Source: Halorubrum xinjiangense (GTDB lineage Archaea > Halobacteriota > Halobacteria > Halobacteriales > Haloferacaceae). From it: DNA of 64,000 nucleotides. The position numbers were made by a program, and so were the translations under genes. Location of the stretch: the NCBI RefSeq assembly GCF_900102375.1, contig NZ_FNBO01000011.1:1-64000 (forward strand), read 5' to 3'. The notes under the pieces are model-generated. The model did not search any database. It was given only the letters and a program-made list of their open reading frames with translations, and was not told the DNA's origin. Shown in pieces: positions 42,139-50,248 of this stretch; the first letter of the stretch is position 1; every line of letters begins with the position of its first letter.

Positions 42139-42791
42139 CCCGCCCCGACTGGCGCTCGGACCCTAGTGATGCCGGCCGACCGATCCGAAGCGCGTCGCGG
42201 CGGGGCGTCCTCGCGGTCGGCGCCGCCGGACTGCTCGCCGGCTGCCTCGTGACCTCGGAGGAGGAAGACTCCGACACTCGACAGACGGACGACGGCGCGA
42301 GCGGCGACGACTCGGATGACTCGGATGACTCAGATGACTCGGACAGCGACGGCGGCGGCGGTTCGGGCGACGACGGCGGCGAAGCGGGAGACGACTCGGG
42401 GAGCGACGACGCCGACGAAACGACGCCCGACGAAGTCGGTCCCGACGGGTCGGGGCTCGTCGTTACCGACGCGACGGTTCTGGACGTGACCGAAGGCGGG
42501 GGGCGGACCACGGTCACGGCTCGCTTGACCGTCGAGAACGCGGGCCGGTTCGAGTACGGAACCGTCGAGTTCCGGGTCGACGCGTACGAGACGCCCGCAG
42601 GATCGGACGAGCGCGACTCCGTCGCGTTCGACTACGTCACGCGGCGGTTCAACGGCGATAACCGGTTCGACGGCTCGCGGCCCCGGCGGTTCGAGGTGGA
42701 GATCACGTTCCCGAGCCGACGGAGCAGTGTCCGCCCCGAGTCGGCCCGGTACGCGGTCGACGCGGCGGTCAGGCGCGCGGAACCGATCTGA
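42135..42791 (+). CDS. Tat-type lipoprotein with Asp/Ser linker, third gene of envelope operon
   Basis: A 218-residue lipoprotein: SRRGVLAVGAAGLLAGC gives a twin-Arg and lipobox. A very acidic low-complexity linker (DDSDDSDDSDDSDSDGGGG) spaces a C-terminal beta-sandwich-like domain (VVTDATVLDVTEGGGRTTVTARLTVENAGRFEYGTVEFRVDAYE), the type often seen in cell-surface CARDB-like domains. The ATG overlaps the previous stop. Confidence 0.8.
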   Translation: MTRPDWRSDPSDAGRPIRSASRRGVLAVGAAGLLAGCLVTSEEEDSDTRQTDDGASGDDSDDSDDSDDSDSDGGGGSGDDGGEAGDDSGSDDADETTPDEVGPDGSGLVVTDATVLDVTEGGGRTTVTARLTVENAGRFEYGTVEFRVDAYETPAGSDERDSVAFDYVTRRFNGDNRFDGSRPRRFEVEITFPSRRSSVRPESARYAVDAAVRRAEPI

Positions 42792-42885
42792 GAGGATCCG
42801 ACCGGTGCTACGGCTCCGGCCCTCGCCGGCCGAGAGACTCGCCGTGATCGCTACCTCTTTGTCTGCGCTCGCGAGCCGTGGACCC

Positions 42886-43818
42886 ATGGAGGGACGGGCG
42901 GCGGCGCTCGGCGCCGGAACGGTGTTGAACGCGCTCGCGACCGGTACGGGCGCCGCCTTCGGCATCGACGTCGAGACGCGCGCGACGGTCGAACTCGACC
43001 CCGAAGCGGACGGCGTCGAGGGGGAAATCGCCGAGGACGCCGCCGCCGACACCGACCTGATCGAGCGCTGCGTCGCGCTCGCGACCGAGCGCTGGGGCGA
43101 CGGCGAGGGCGGCCGCGTCCGGACCGACAGCGACGTGCCGCTGGCGGCGGGGCTGAAGAGCTCCAGCGCGGCCGCCAACGCGACCGTCCTCGCGACCTGC
43201 GACGCGCTCGGGCTCGCGGTCGGCGACGGCGGCCGCGCAAGTGACGACGCGGTCGGCGACGACCCGGACGACCCCGCGGTCGACGTCACCCGCCTGGAGG
43301 CCTGCCGGCTCGGCGTGCGCGCGGCCCGGGAGGCCGGCGTGACGGTTACGGGCGCCTTTGACGACGCGACCGCGTCGATGCTCGGCGGCGTCACCGTCAC
43401 CGACAACGGCGCCGACGAACTGCGCGTCCGCGAGACGGTCGACTGGGAGGTCCTCGTGTGGACGCCGCCCGAGCGCGCCTACAGTGCGGAGGCCGACGTG
43501 GCGCGCTGCGAGGCGGTGGCGCCGATGGCCGACCTCGTCGCCGACCTCGCGCTCGACGGCCGCTACGGCGAGGCGATGACCGTGAACGGGCTGGCGTTCT
43601 CAGCCGCGCTCGGCTTCGACGCCGACCCCGCGGTCGAGGCGATGCCGCACGCGACCGCGGTGTCGCTCTCTGGCACCGGTCCGAGCGTCGTCGCCGTCGC
43701 GGACCCCGCCGACCCCGAGACGGACCTCGACGCGGTCGCCGACGCGTGGGGCGACCGCCCGGGAGCGCTGCGGCGAACCACGACTAGGAACGACGGCGCG
43801 GCCGTCGAGCGCCCGTGA
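42886..43818 (+). CDS. aroK: Archaeal shikimate kinase (GHMP type)
   Basis: A 310-residue GHMP kinase that phosphorylates shikimate in aromatic amino acid synthesis, unrelated to the bacterial enzyme. The GHMP signature VPLAAGLKSSSAAANATVLA is at about residue 84, and the C-terminal glycine motif SLSGTGPSVVAVAD near 265. Followed 47 bases later by the chorismate mutase gene, so two shikimate-pathway steps are grouped. Confidence 0.93.
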   Translation: MEGRAAALGAGTVLNALATGTGAAFGIDVETRATVELDPEADGVEGEIAEDAAADTDLIERCVALATERWGDGEGGRVRTDSDVPLAAGLKSSSAAANATVLATCDALGLAVGDGGRASDDAVGDDPDDPAVDVTRLEACRLGVRAAREAGVTVTGAFDDATASMLGGVTVTDNGADELRVRETVDWEVLVWTPPERAYSAEADVARCEAVAPMADLVADLALDGRYGEAMTVNGLAFSAALGFDADPAVEAMPHATAVSLSGTGPSVVAVADPADPETDLDAVADAWGDRPGALRRTTTRNDGAAVERP

Positions 43819-43865
43819 CCACCACGACTGCCGTGAACACCACTGACTGACCCCACTACCCACCA

Positions 43866-44159
43866 ATGAGCGACACACCCAACGCGGAGGACCGGAGCCT
43901 CGACGAACTGCGACACGAGATCGAAGACATCGACCGCGAGATCGTCGAACTGATCGCCCGCCGGACGTACGTCGCCGACACCGTGGCGGCCGTCAAGGAG
44001 GAGCGCGACCTCCCGACGACGGACGAGGGCCAAGAGGAGCGCGTGATGGAGCGCGCCGGCGAGAACGCCGAGCGCTTCGACGTGGACGCGAACCTCGTGA
44101 AGGCGATCTTCCGGCTGCTGATCGAGTTGAACAAGGTCGAGCAGCGTGAGTCTCGGTAG
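43866..44159 (+). CDS. aroQ: Chorismate mutase, AroQ class
   Basis: A 97-residue all-helical enzyme converting chorismate to prephenate. Helix 1 is LDELRHEIEDIDREIVELIARRTYVADTVAAVK with the catalytic Arg and Lys; the C-terminal helix is DANLVKAIFRLLIELNKVEQRESR. It follows shikimate kinase. Its last 33 bases recur, with mostly synonymous differences, at 45360-45392, on the far side of a toxin-antitoxin pair. Confidence 0.93.
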   Translation: MSDTPNAEDRSLDELRHEIEDIDREIVELIARRTYVADTVAAVKEERDLPTTDEGQEERVMERAGENAERFDVDANLVKAIFRLLIELNKVEQRESR

Positions 44160-44335
44160 CCACAAACAGGCGTCTTAGGCCGTTTATAACTGGTTTGGCT
44201 GCGGAATTACCTTCCGATAGCTGCTCTTTCGATTCAGGCTCGATGAAAAACACCATGTCCGGTTTCGGTGGCTCCGAAGGATATGGTGGTGATAAGGGAG
44301 CAAGCGTTTTGCCCCTGTGCTCACAACGTACACAT

Positions 44336-44656
44336 ATGAGTTCCGAGTCCGAAAAGAAGCGCGTCCAGTTCCGCGCACCGAGGGGACTGGTAAACCGGGC
44401 CGACGCGCTCGCTGCGGTGTTCGAGACGGATCGGACGGACATCCTCATCTCCGCGCTTCGGGATTACCTGCGGGACGCCGCGCACTCCGACGAAGTGAAA
44501 CAGGAGATCGCGGAGGCCTTCTACGACGACGACATCACGTTCGAGGAACTGAAAGACCTCGTCGGGCACGAGGAGGCCGCCAACTTCCGACTGCTGAAAG
44601 AGCAACTGGCCGACGAATTCGTGGACGAGGTTGCGGAGGAGCTGGCCGACTCGTAG
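44336..44656 (+). CDS. Antitoxin, ribbon-helix-helix-like
   Basis: A 106-residue protein. Its N-terminal part (KKRVQFRAPRGLVNRADALAAVFETDRTDILISALRDYL) fits a ribbon-helix-helix DNA-binding fold; the acidic C-terminal helices (EELKDLVGHEEAANFRLLKEQLADEFVDEVAEEL) would hold the toxin. The ATG at 44336 is used since upstream codons lack composition. Its TAG is directly followed by the toxin ATG. Confidence 0.8.
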   Translation: MSSESEKKRVQFRAPRGLVNRADALAAVFETDRTDILISALRDYLRDAAHSDEVKQEIAEAFYDDDITFEELKDLVGHEEAANFRLLKEQLADEFVDEVAEELADS

Positions 44657-45196
44657 ATGGTTCTGATAGTCGCCGACACGTCGGCTCTCGTAAGCCTCGG
44701 GACGGTGGCGGGCACCTCACCGAATCCACTCGACCTTCTCCTCGATTCGCACACCGTGGTCGTCCCCGAGCAGGTCGTCGACGAACTCATCGAGACCGCG
44801 TCCTACGACGACGCATCCGGTGAGGCGGCGCGGGCGGCTCTCGACCGTCGCTCTGCGTTGGAGACTCGTTCCATCGAACTGGACGAGACGTTCCCGCTGG
44901 ACGACGGCGAGAACGCGGCGGTCACGCTGGCGAACGATATCGACGCCGTGCAACTGCTCTGTGACGAGTTCAATCGACTTGCGCTCGTCCACGCCTCGCT
45001 GGCCGAGACCCGCCTCGTCACGACGCCCATCCTCCTCACCGCACTGGTTCGCAACGACGCGATCTCGCCGGACGCTGCCGACGAGTTCTTGGCCGAGATG
45101 AGTGACGCTCGCAGTTGGTCGTCGAACTCCTACGTCGAGCGGGCGCGGTCCACGCTTCGACAGCAACGCGATAACGAGCAACCCGATCCGAACTGA
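44657..45196 (+). CDS. PIN-like toxin
   Basis: A 179-residue protein starting MVLIVADTSALVSLG, the first PIN strand with an acidic residue (Asp7) and Ser/Ala pattern. Next comes a Glu motif (VVPEQVVDELIE), then DDGENAAVTLANDIDAVQLLCDE and RLVTTPILLTALVRND, matching the acidic sites that bind metal in PIN RNases. It starts directly after the antitoxin stop. RNA cleavage is inferred from the fold. Confidence 0.8.
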   Translation: MVLIVADTSALVSLGTVAGTSPNPLDLLLDSHTVVVPEQVVDELIETASYDDASGEAARAALDRRSALETRSIELDETFPLDDGENAAVTLANDIDAVQLLCDEFNRLALVHASLAETRLVTTPILLTALVRNDAISPDAADEFLAEMSDARSWSSNSYVERARSTLRQQRDNEQPDPN

Positions 45197-45464
45197 TCGA
45201 CTCGTTGGAGACGCGCTACCCGATCGGAACGACTCTCCGTAGAGCAAGGGCATCTCAATTAAATACGCCACCGATACACGCCCTTTGTGTCCTGAATTCT
45301 GTCGTGTCGGACTGTTGATGGACACTATTTCTCAAGAATCCATTATGGATTTTAGCGACTTGAACAATGTCGAACAGCGGGAGAGCCGCTAGCGTTCCCG
45401 CAGACCGGAGGCCGTCTCCGGGAAGCTTGTTGACTCCTTTCCGGCAACCGGCGCGGCTCCCGCG

Positions 45465-45860
45465 CTACTCGTCGCCGTCGCGGATCAGCATCACCTTCAC
45501 CCGTCGAACGGCGTCGAAGTCGCGGAGCCGGTACGTCAGTTCGCGGACGCGCTCTGCGTCCCCCCGGCAGAACAGCGACTCGAGACACCACTCGCCCTGA
45601 TGAGTGTGGCTCGTGTTGAGGATGACGTCCTGGTACTCGTGTTGGGCGCCGTGGAGCTCTCGGATGACGTCGTGGTGGCGGTAGTCGAAGCCGACGAGCG
45701 CGACGACCTCGCCGGACGTGTCCTCGAGCCGCGAGTGCGACTCGACGAACTCCAGCATCGCCTCCCGCACCGCCCGCGACCGGTTTTCGATCCCCTCGTC
45801 TCGCCACGTCCGGTCGAACTCCGCGACCAGCTCGTCGGGGATGTTGAAACTCGTTCGCAT
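45465..45860 (-). CDS. nikR: NikR-type nickel-responsive regulator
   Basis: A 131-residue RHH repressor. DNA-binding strand-helix-helix: MRTSFNIPDELVAEFDRTWRDEGIENRSRAVREAML. The ACT-like metal domain has His in HHDVIRELHGAQHEYQD, HTHQGEWC: the H...HxH...C set that binds nickel in NikR. It is divergent from the nickel transporter gene, its probable target. ATG at 45860 preferred to GTG at 45863. Confidence 0.88.
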   Translation of the reverse strand: MRTSFNIPDELVAEFDRTWRDEGIENRSRAVREAMLEFVESHSRLEDTSGEVVALVGFDYRHHDVIRELHGAQHEYQDVILNTSHTHQGEWCLESLFCRGDAERVRELTYRLRDFDAVRRVKVMLIRDGDE

Positions 45861-45964
45861 CACCTGGTCGTCGAACCCGGGGACACAAGAGGCTCCGTAT
45901 TACGTTCCCCCCGGTTCGGTACTAACAACCGCTAAACGGCCCCGTTCCCGACCCTCGCACACCG

Positions 45965-46813
45965 ATGCTCTCAAGCGAACTGTTCGGGCCGCTCGCGGGC
46001 GCGATCCTCCTCGGCGCGGTCCACGGCGTCGAACCGGGCCACGGCTGGCCGGTCGCGGCCTCGTACGCGCTCGATCAGACCAACAAGTGGCTGTACGGGT
46101 TCGCGGCGAGTTTCATCATCGGGTTCGGCCACCTCGTCAGCAGCCTTGCGATGGTGGCGGCGTTCTTCTATGCGAAGAGCTACTTCGATCTCACGCAGGT
46201 CAACGAGCCGATTACGGTGCTCGGCGGCGTTCAGATCGGCGGCCCGGTCAGCCTCGTCGCCGGCGTCCTGCTGATCGGGCTCGGCGTCCGCGAGTACTTC
46301 CACGGCCACTCGCACGGGTCTCCGGGTGAGGCGCACGACCACGGCCACGACCACGGCCACTCACACGACGGCGAGGACCAGCACGACCACGGCCACTCAC
46401 ACGACGGCGACGACCACGAGCATTCACACGACAGCAACGACGGCGGCGGACGACTCGCCCAGATAAAAGGCGCGCTCCCGTTCGTCGGCGGCCACTCCCA
46501 CTCGCACGACGGCTTCGACGAGAGCGCCGACCGGGGGCTCCTCGGGATCGCGTGGTTCGCGTTCGTCCTCGGGTTCGCCCACGAGGAGGAGTTCGAGATC
46601 ATCGCGCTGTGTGCGGGGTCGAACTACTGTCTCGAACTGATGAGCGCCTACGCGCTCACGGTCATCGCGGGCATCGTCGGACTCACAATGCTGCTCATCG
46701 CGGGCTACCACCGCTCCAGGGAGCGCGTCGAGCGGTACACGCCGTACCTGCCCGCGTTCTCCGCGGCGGTTCTCATCGTCATGGGCGTCGGGTTCATCGC
46801 CGGCGTGTTCTGA
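45965..46813 (+). CDS. NicO/RcnA-type nickel (cobalt) transporter
   Basis: A 282-residue membrane protein with six helices. The first helix has GAVHGVEPGHGWPVAASYA (HX4-5H/D motif of NiCoT-like transporters). A cytoplasmic loop (about 105-185) is extremely rich in His/Asp (HGHDHGHSHDGEDQHDHGHSHDG), a metal-binding sponge. The later helix carries GFAHEEEFEIIALCAG. Nickel direction (uptake or export) cannot be told from sequence; the NikR neighbour favours nickel. Confidence 0.88.
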   Translation: MLSSELFGPLAGAILLGAVHGVEPGHGWPVAASYALDQTNKWLYGFAASFIIGFGHLVSSLAMVAAFFYAKSYFDLTQVNEPITVLGGVQIGGPVSLVAGVLLIGLGVREYFHGHSHGSPGEAHDHGHDHGHSHDGEDQHDHGHSHDGDDHEHSHDSNDGGGRLAQIKGALPFVGGHSHSHDGFDESADRGLLGIAWFAFVLGFAHEEEFEIIALCAGSNYCLELMSAYALTVIAGIVGLTMLLIAGYHRSRERVERYTPYLPAFSAAVLIVMGVGFIAGVF

Positions 46814-46843
46814 GCCGTGGACGCCCGCTCGGGGCCCGCGGCG

Positions 46844-48004
46844 CTATTGGTACGCCTGTATTCCGGTGAGGTCCTCGCCGAGGATCAGCGTGTGGATGTC
46901 GTGGGTACCTTCGTAGGTGTACACCGTCTCCATGTTCGCCATGTGGCGCATCGGCGAGTAGTCGGCGGTGATCCCGTTGCCGCCGAGCATCTCGCGGGCG
47001 ATCCGCGACTGATCGCGCGCCGTCCTGACGTTGTTGCGCTTGGCCATCGAGACGTGTTGCGGCCGCATCTCGCCCGCCTCCTTGAGGTCCGCGAGCCGGT
47101 GGGCGAGCAGCTGCGCGAGCGTGATCTGCGTCGCCATCTCGGCGAGCTTCTCCTGTTGTAGCTGGAAGCTGCCGATCGGCTTCCCGAACTGCTCGCGGTC
47201 GGTGGCGTACTCGCGGGCGACCTCGAAGCAGTCCGCGGCCGCCCCGACCGCGCCCCACGCGATGCCGTAGCGGGCCTGCGTCAGACACGACAGCGGGCCC
47301 TTCATCCCCTCAACGCCCGGGAGGCGGTTCTCGGCGGGAACGCGGACGTTCTGGAGGCTGATCTCGCCGGTGATCGACGCGCGGAGACTGAGCTTCTCGT
47401 CGATCTCGTTCGTCGTGACGCCGTCGCGGTCAGTCTCGACGAGGAATCCGCGGACGGGAGTTCCCTCCTCGCCGTGGTCCCTCGCCCACACGACCGCGAC
47501 GTCCGCGATTGGGGAGTTCGTGATCCACGTCTTCGAGCCGTTCAGCACGTACTCGTCCCCGTCGGGCTCGGCCATCGTCTCCATCGCGGAGGGGTTCGAC
47601 CCGTGTTCCGGCTCCGTGAGTCCGAAGCAGCCGACGGCCTCGCCGGCGCCGAGCTTCGGGAGCCATTCCTCCTTCTGCGCGTCGCTGCCGAACGCGTGGA
47701 TCGGGTACATCACTAAGGCGCCCTGGACGCTCGCCATCGACCGGAGCCCGGAGTCGCACGCCTCCAGCTCGCGCATCAGCAGGCCGTACGCCCGCTCGCT
47801 GACGCCCGGCAGGCCGTACCCCTCCAGGTTCGGCGCGTAAAAGCCCATCTCGCCCATCTTCGGGATGATCTCCGTGGGGAACGTGCCGTCGATCCAGTGT
47901 TGCCCCACGTCGTCGACCTCGCCGTCGATGAACGATCGGGCGGAGTCGACGAGCAGGCGCTCCTCCTCGGACAGCGTCGACTCCGTGTCGAAGTAGTCGA
48001 GCAT
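46844..48004 (-). CDS. Acyl-CoA dehydrogenase (glutaryl-CoA type)
   Basis: A 386-residue flavoenzyme. It has N-terminal helices, a central beta domain with CFGLTEPEHGSNPSAMETMAEPDGDEYVLNGSKTWITNSPIADV (FAD and acyl contacts), and the C-terminal helices with ARYGIAWGAVGAAADCFEVAREYATDREQFGKPIGSFQLQQEKLAEM. The catalytic base is in VYTYEGTHDIHTLILGEDLTGIQAY. Similarity to glutaryl-CoA dehydrogenase is from the motifs around NHMANMETVYTYEGT. ATG at 48004; TATA 26 bases upstream. Confidence 0.92.
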   Translation of the reverse strand: MLDYFDTESTLSEEERLLVDSARSFIDGEVDDVGQHWIDGTFPTEIIPKMGEMGFYAPNLEGYGLPGVSERAYGLLMRELEACDSGLRSMASVQGALVMYPIHAFGSDAQKEEWLPKLGAGEAVGCFGLTEPEHGSNPSAMETMAEPDGDEYVLNGSKTWITNSPIADVAVVWARDHGEEGTPVRGFLVETDRDGVTTNEIDEKLSLRASITGEISLQNVRVPAENRLPGVEGMKGPLSCLTQARYGIAWGAVGAAADCFEVAREYATDREQFGKPIGSFQLQQEKLAEMATQITLAQLLAHRLADLKEAGEMRPQHVSMAKRNNVRTARDQSRIAREMLGGNGITADYSPMRHMANMETVYTYEGTHDIHTLILGEDLTGIQAYQ

Positions 48005-48024
48005 GCGAACCTCTTCGATCCCAA

Positions 48025-48036
48025 GGATAAATAAGT
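48025..48036 (-). promoter_or_regulatory. TATA box of the acyl-CoA dehydrogenase gene
   Basis: ACTTATTTATCC on the minus strand is centred 26 bases before the ATG at 48004, giving a leaderless start. Confidence 0.6.
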
Positions 48037-48169
48037 ACACTCTCGCCGGTCGAGACGGTGGAAACCGGGCGGCGTGACGGTTCCGCGGCTCCGACTCAGC
48101 GCCCGCCGATCCCCCTCGTCCGTCGCCTGTAGGGAAACGTTTTCACGCGACACTCGGAATTGACGAAAC

Positions 48170-48958
48170 ATGGACCTACAGATCGACGGGAACGCCGCCC
48201 TCGTGACGGCTTCATCGAGCGGACTCGGCAAGGCATCGGCGAAGGCGCTCGCCCGCGAAGGCGTCGACGTGGTCATCAACGGGCGCGACGAGGAGCGGCT
48301 GGCGGACGCGAAAGCGGAGGTCGAGGCGTTCGCGACCGGCGAGGTCGTCGCTCACTCCGCCGACCTGACGGACGCCGACGAGATCGCCGCGCTCGTCGAG
48401 GCGACCGCCGACGAGTTCGGCACGATCGATCATCTCGTGACGAGCGCTGGCGGCCCGCCGTCGGGCGCGTTCCTCGACACCGACGACGAGGACTGGCAGC
48501 ACGCCTACGACCTGCTCGTGATGAGCGTCGTCCGCCTGGCCCGGGAGTCGTACCCCCACCTCAAGGAGGGCGACGGCGGCACCATCGTCAACATCACCTC
48601 TCGGAGCGTCAAGGAGGCCATCGACAGCCTCGTGCTGTCGAACTCCGTCCGGATGAGCGTCATCGGGTTGGAGAAGACCCTCTCGAAGGAGTTCGCCCCG
48701 GAGGTGCGCGCGAACGCCGTCCTGCCGGGCCCCCACGAGACGAGCCGGATCCGCGACCTCGTCGAGGCCGCCGTCGAGCGCGGCGACTACGACTCCTACG
48801 AGGCGGGGCTCGACGACTGGGCGGGGAACCCGCTCGAGCGCATCGGCGACCCAATGGAGCTCGGCAACACCGTGGCGTTCCTCTCGTCGCCGAAGTCGGG
48901 GTACGTCAACGGCACCGCGCTCCCGATCGACGGCGGCTCGACCGGTGCGAACCTATGA
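48170..48958 (+). CDS. Short-chain dehydrogenase/reductase
   Basis: A 262-residue NAD(P)-dependent oxidoreductase. The cofactor motif near the N-terminus reads TASSSGLGKASA (TGxxxGxG-like). NNAG-equivalent is VTSAGG near residue 90. The catalytic Ser lies in NITSRSVKEAI; the usual Tyr-x-x-x-Lys site is replaced by LSNSVRMSV, so the normal Tyr is missing, as in some atypical SDRs. First of a three-gene unit, ATGA overlap with the cupin. Confidence 0.88.
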   Translation: MDLQIDGNAALVTASSSGLGKASAKALAREGVDVVINGRDEERLADAKAEVEAFATGEVVAHSADLTDADEIAALVEATADEFGTIDHLVTSAGGPPSGAFLDTDDEDWQHAYDLLVMSVVRLARESYPHLKEGDGGTIVNITSRSVKEAIDSLVLSNSVRMSVIGLEKTLSKEFAPEVRANAVLPGPHETSRIRDLVEAAVERGDYDSYEAGLDDWAGNPLERIGDPMELGNTVAFLSSPKSGYVNGTALPIDGGSTGANL

Positions 48959-49302
48959 GGCCGGTCGCGTTCGACGACGCGGAGACGTACGAGCCCGAGG
49001 AGGGCTGGCGGCGCGTGTCGATGGCCGGCAGCGACCGGTTCTCCTTCGAGTGGTTCGAGAAGCCGCCGGGCCACAGCTCGCCGATGCACGACCACGAGAA
49101 CGAGCAGGTCTGCCTCTGCCTGGCGGGCGAGCTCACGGTCGCGACCGAAGACGACGAGGTCACGCTCCAGAAGAACGACTCCGTGCTCCTAGCGTCCAAC
49201 GAGACCCACCGGGTGGAGAACACCGGCGACGAGCGCGCGGTCGGGCTCGACGTGTTCGCGCCCGGGCGCTCGTTCGACTTCTGGACGGACCGGGAGGAGT
49301 GA
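48955..49302 (+). CDS. Cupin-domain protein
   Basis: A 115-residue single cupin barrel. Motif 1: PGHSSPMHDHENEQVCLCLAGELTV, giving His/His/Glu-type metal ligands; motif 2: ASNETHRVENTG with the second His. Related cupins are isomerases, dioxygenases or sugar-binding proteins. The ATG overlaps the SDR stop, so it is coupled and probably acts on the same substrate. Confidence 0.88.
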   Translation: MRPVAFDDAETYEPEEGWRRVSMAGSDRFSFEWFEKPPGHSSPMHDHENEQVCLCLAGELTVATEDDEVTLQKNDSVLLASNETHRVENTGDERAVGLDVFAPGRSFDFWTDREE

Positions 49303-49323
49303 GATGAACGGAGCGAACGCGCG

Positions 49324-50145
49324 GTGAAGTACCTCGCGCGCACGGCGACCGGCGACCCGCTGCTCGGCGGCGACGAGGGGTACGTCCCCCTCGGCGCGGT
49401 CGAACCGGGGATAGAGCGCGTCTGCGACGCGCTCCCCCTGGCGGCCGCGGGCGACTTGGGAGACGTCGCCGACGCGACCGCCGACCCCGTTCCGGCCGCG
49501 GACCTGTCGTTCGGCCCTCCCCTGGGGTCGTTCGGGAAGCTGTGGGGGATCGGCCTGAACTACGCGGAACACGCCGGCGACCTCGACGAGCGGCGCCCCG
49601 AGGAGCCGGCGAGCTTCATGAAGCCGTCGTCGGTCCTGACCGGGCCGGGCGGCCCGATCCGCCTGCCGCCGGCGTCACAGAGCGAGCGAGTGACCGCCGA
49701 GGCGGAGCTGGCCGTCGTGATGGGCCGGGCCTGCCGGAACGTCGACGAGAGTGACGTCGACGACGTGGTGGCGGGTTTTCTCCCCGTGATCGACATGACC
49801 GCCGAAGACGTGCTCCAGCGGAACCCGCGGTTCCTCACGCGGGCGAAGAGCTACGACACGTTCCTCGTGCCCGGCGCCGCGCTCGCGGTGCCGGAGGGGC
49901 CGCTCGACCTCGACGCCCTCTCCGTGCGGACGGAGGTCAACGGCGAGGTGGCGGCCGAAAACGAGGTCCGCAACATGCTGTTCCCGCCAGCGGAGATCGT
50001 CTCGTTCCACTCCGACGTGATGACGCTGAAGCCGGGCGACCTGTTCAGCACGGGGACGCCCGGCGCGGCGCGCATCGAGCCCGGCGATGAGGTGCGAGCG
50101 GTCGTCGAATCGATCGGCACCGTCACCGCGCCGGTGACGCGGTAG
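49324..50145 (+). CDS. Fumarylacetoacetate hydrolase-family enzyme
   Basis: A 273-residue FAH-fold protein starting at a GTG 21 bases after the cupin. Signature: GLNYAEHAGDL, PASFMKPSSVLTGPGGPI, metal ligand region EAELAVVMGR and GDLFSTGTPGA. Such enzymes cleave or decarboxylate acylpyruvates and related 2-oxo acids. With the SDR and cupin it suggests a breakdown path for a sugar acid or aromatic intermediate (inference). Confidence 0.9.
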   Translation: MKYLARTATGDPLLGGDEGYVPLGAVEPGIERVCDALPLAAAGDLGDVADATADPVPAADLSFGPPLGSFGKLWGIGLNYAEHAGDLDERRPEEPASFMKPSSVLTGPGGPIRLPPASQSERVTAEAELAVVMGRACRNVDESDVDDVVAGFLPVIDMTAEDVLQRNPRFLTRAKSYDTFLVPGAALAVPEGPLDLDALSVRTEVNGEVAAENEVRNMLFPPAEIVSFHSDVMTLKPGDLFSTGTPGAARIEPGDEVRAVVESIGTVTAPVTR

Positions 50146-50248
50146 CGGATCGGCGCCGTCGCCGACGCCGCCGTCGGTTTTCCCGTGAACCGCTACCCGG
50201 AGGGCCGGGTGGCCGATCGCTTTTGTCCTGCCCCGTCGAACCACGGGT

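Larger units (their letters stand above)
44127..45392. mobile_element. Toxin-antitoxin island inserted in the 3' end of aroQ
   Basis: Direct repeats flank the island. The left one (44127-44159) is the aroQ 3' end coding LNKVEQRESR-stop; the right one (45360-45392) codes LNNVEQRESR-stop in the same frame length. They match at 26 of 33 bases, and six of the seven differences keep the amino acid. The insert therefore replaced the end of aroQ with its own copy and pushed the old end 1.2 kb downstream. The interior carries an antitoxin and a toxin gene; no integrase is present. Confidence 0.75.
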
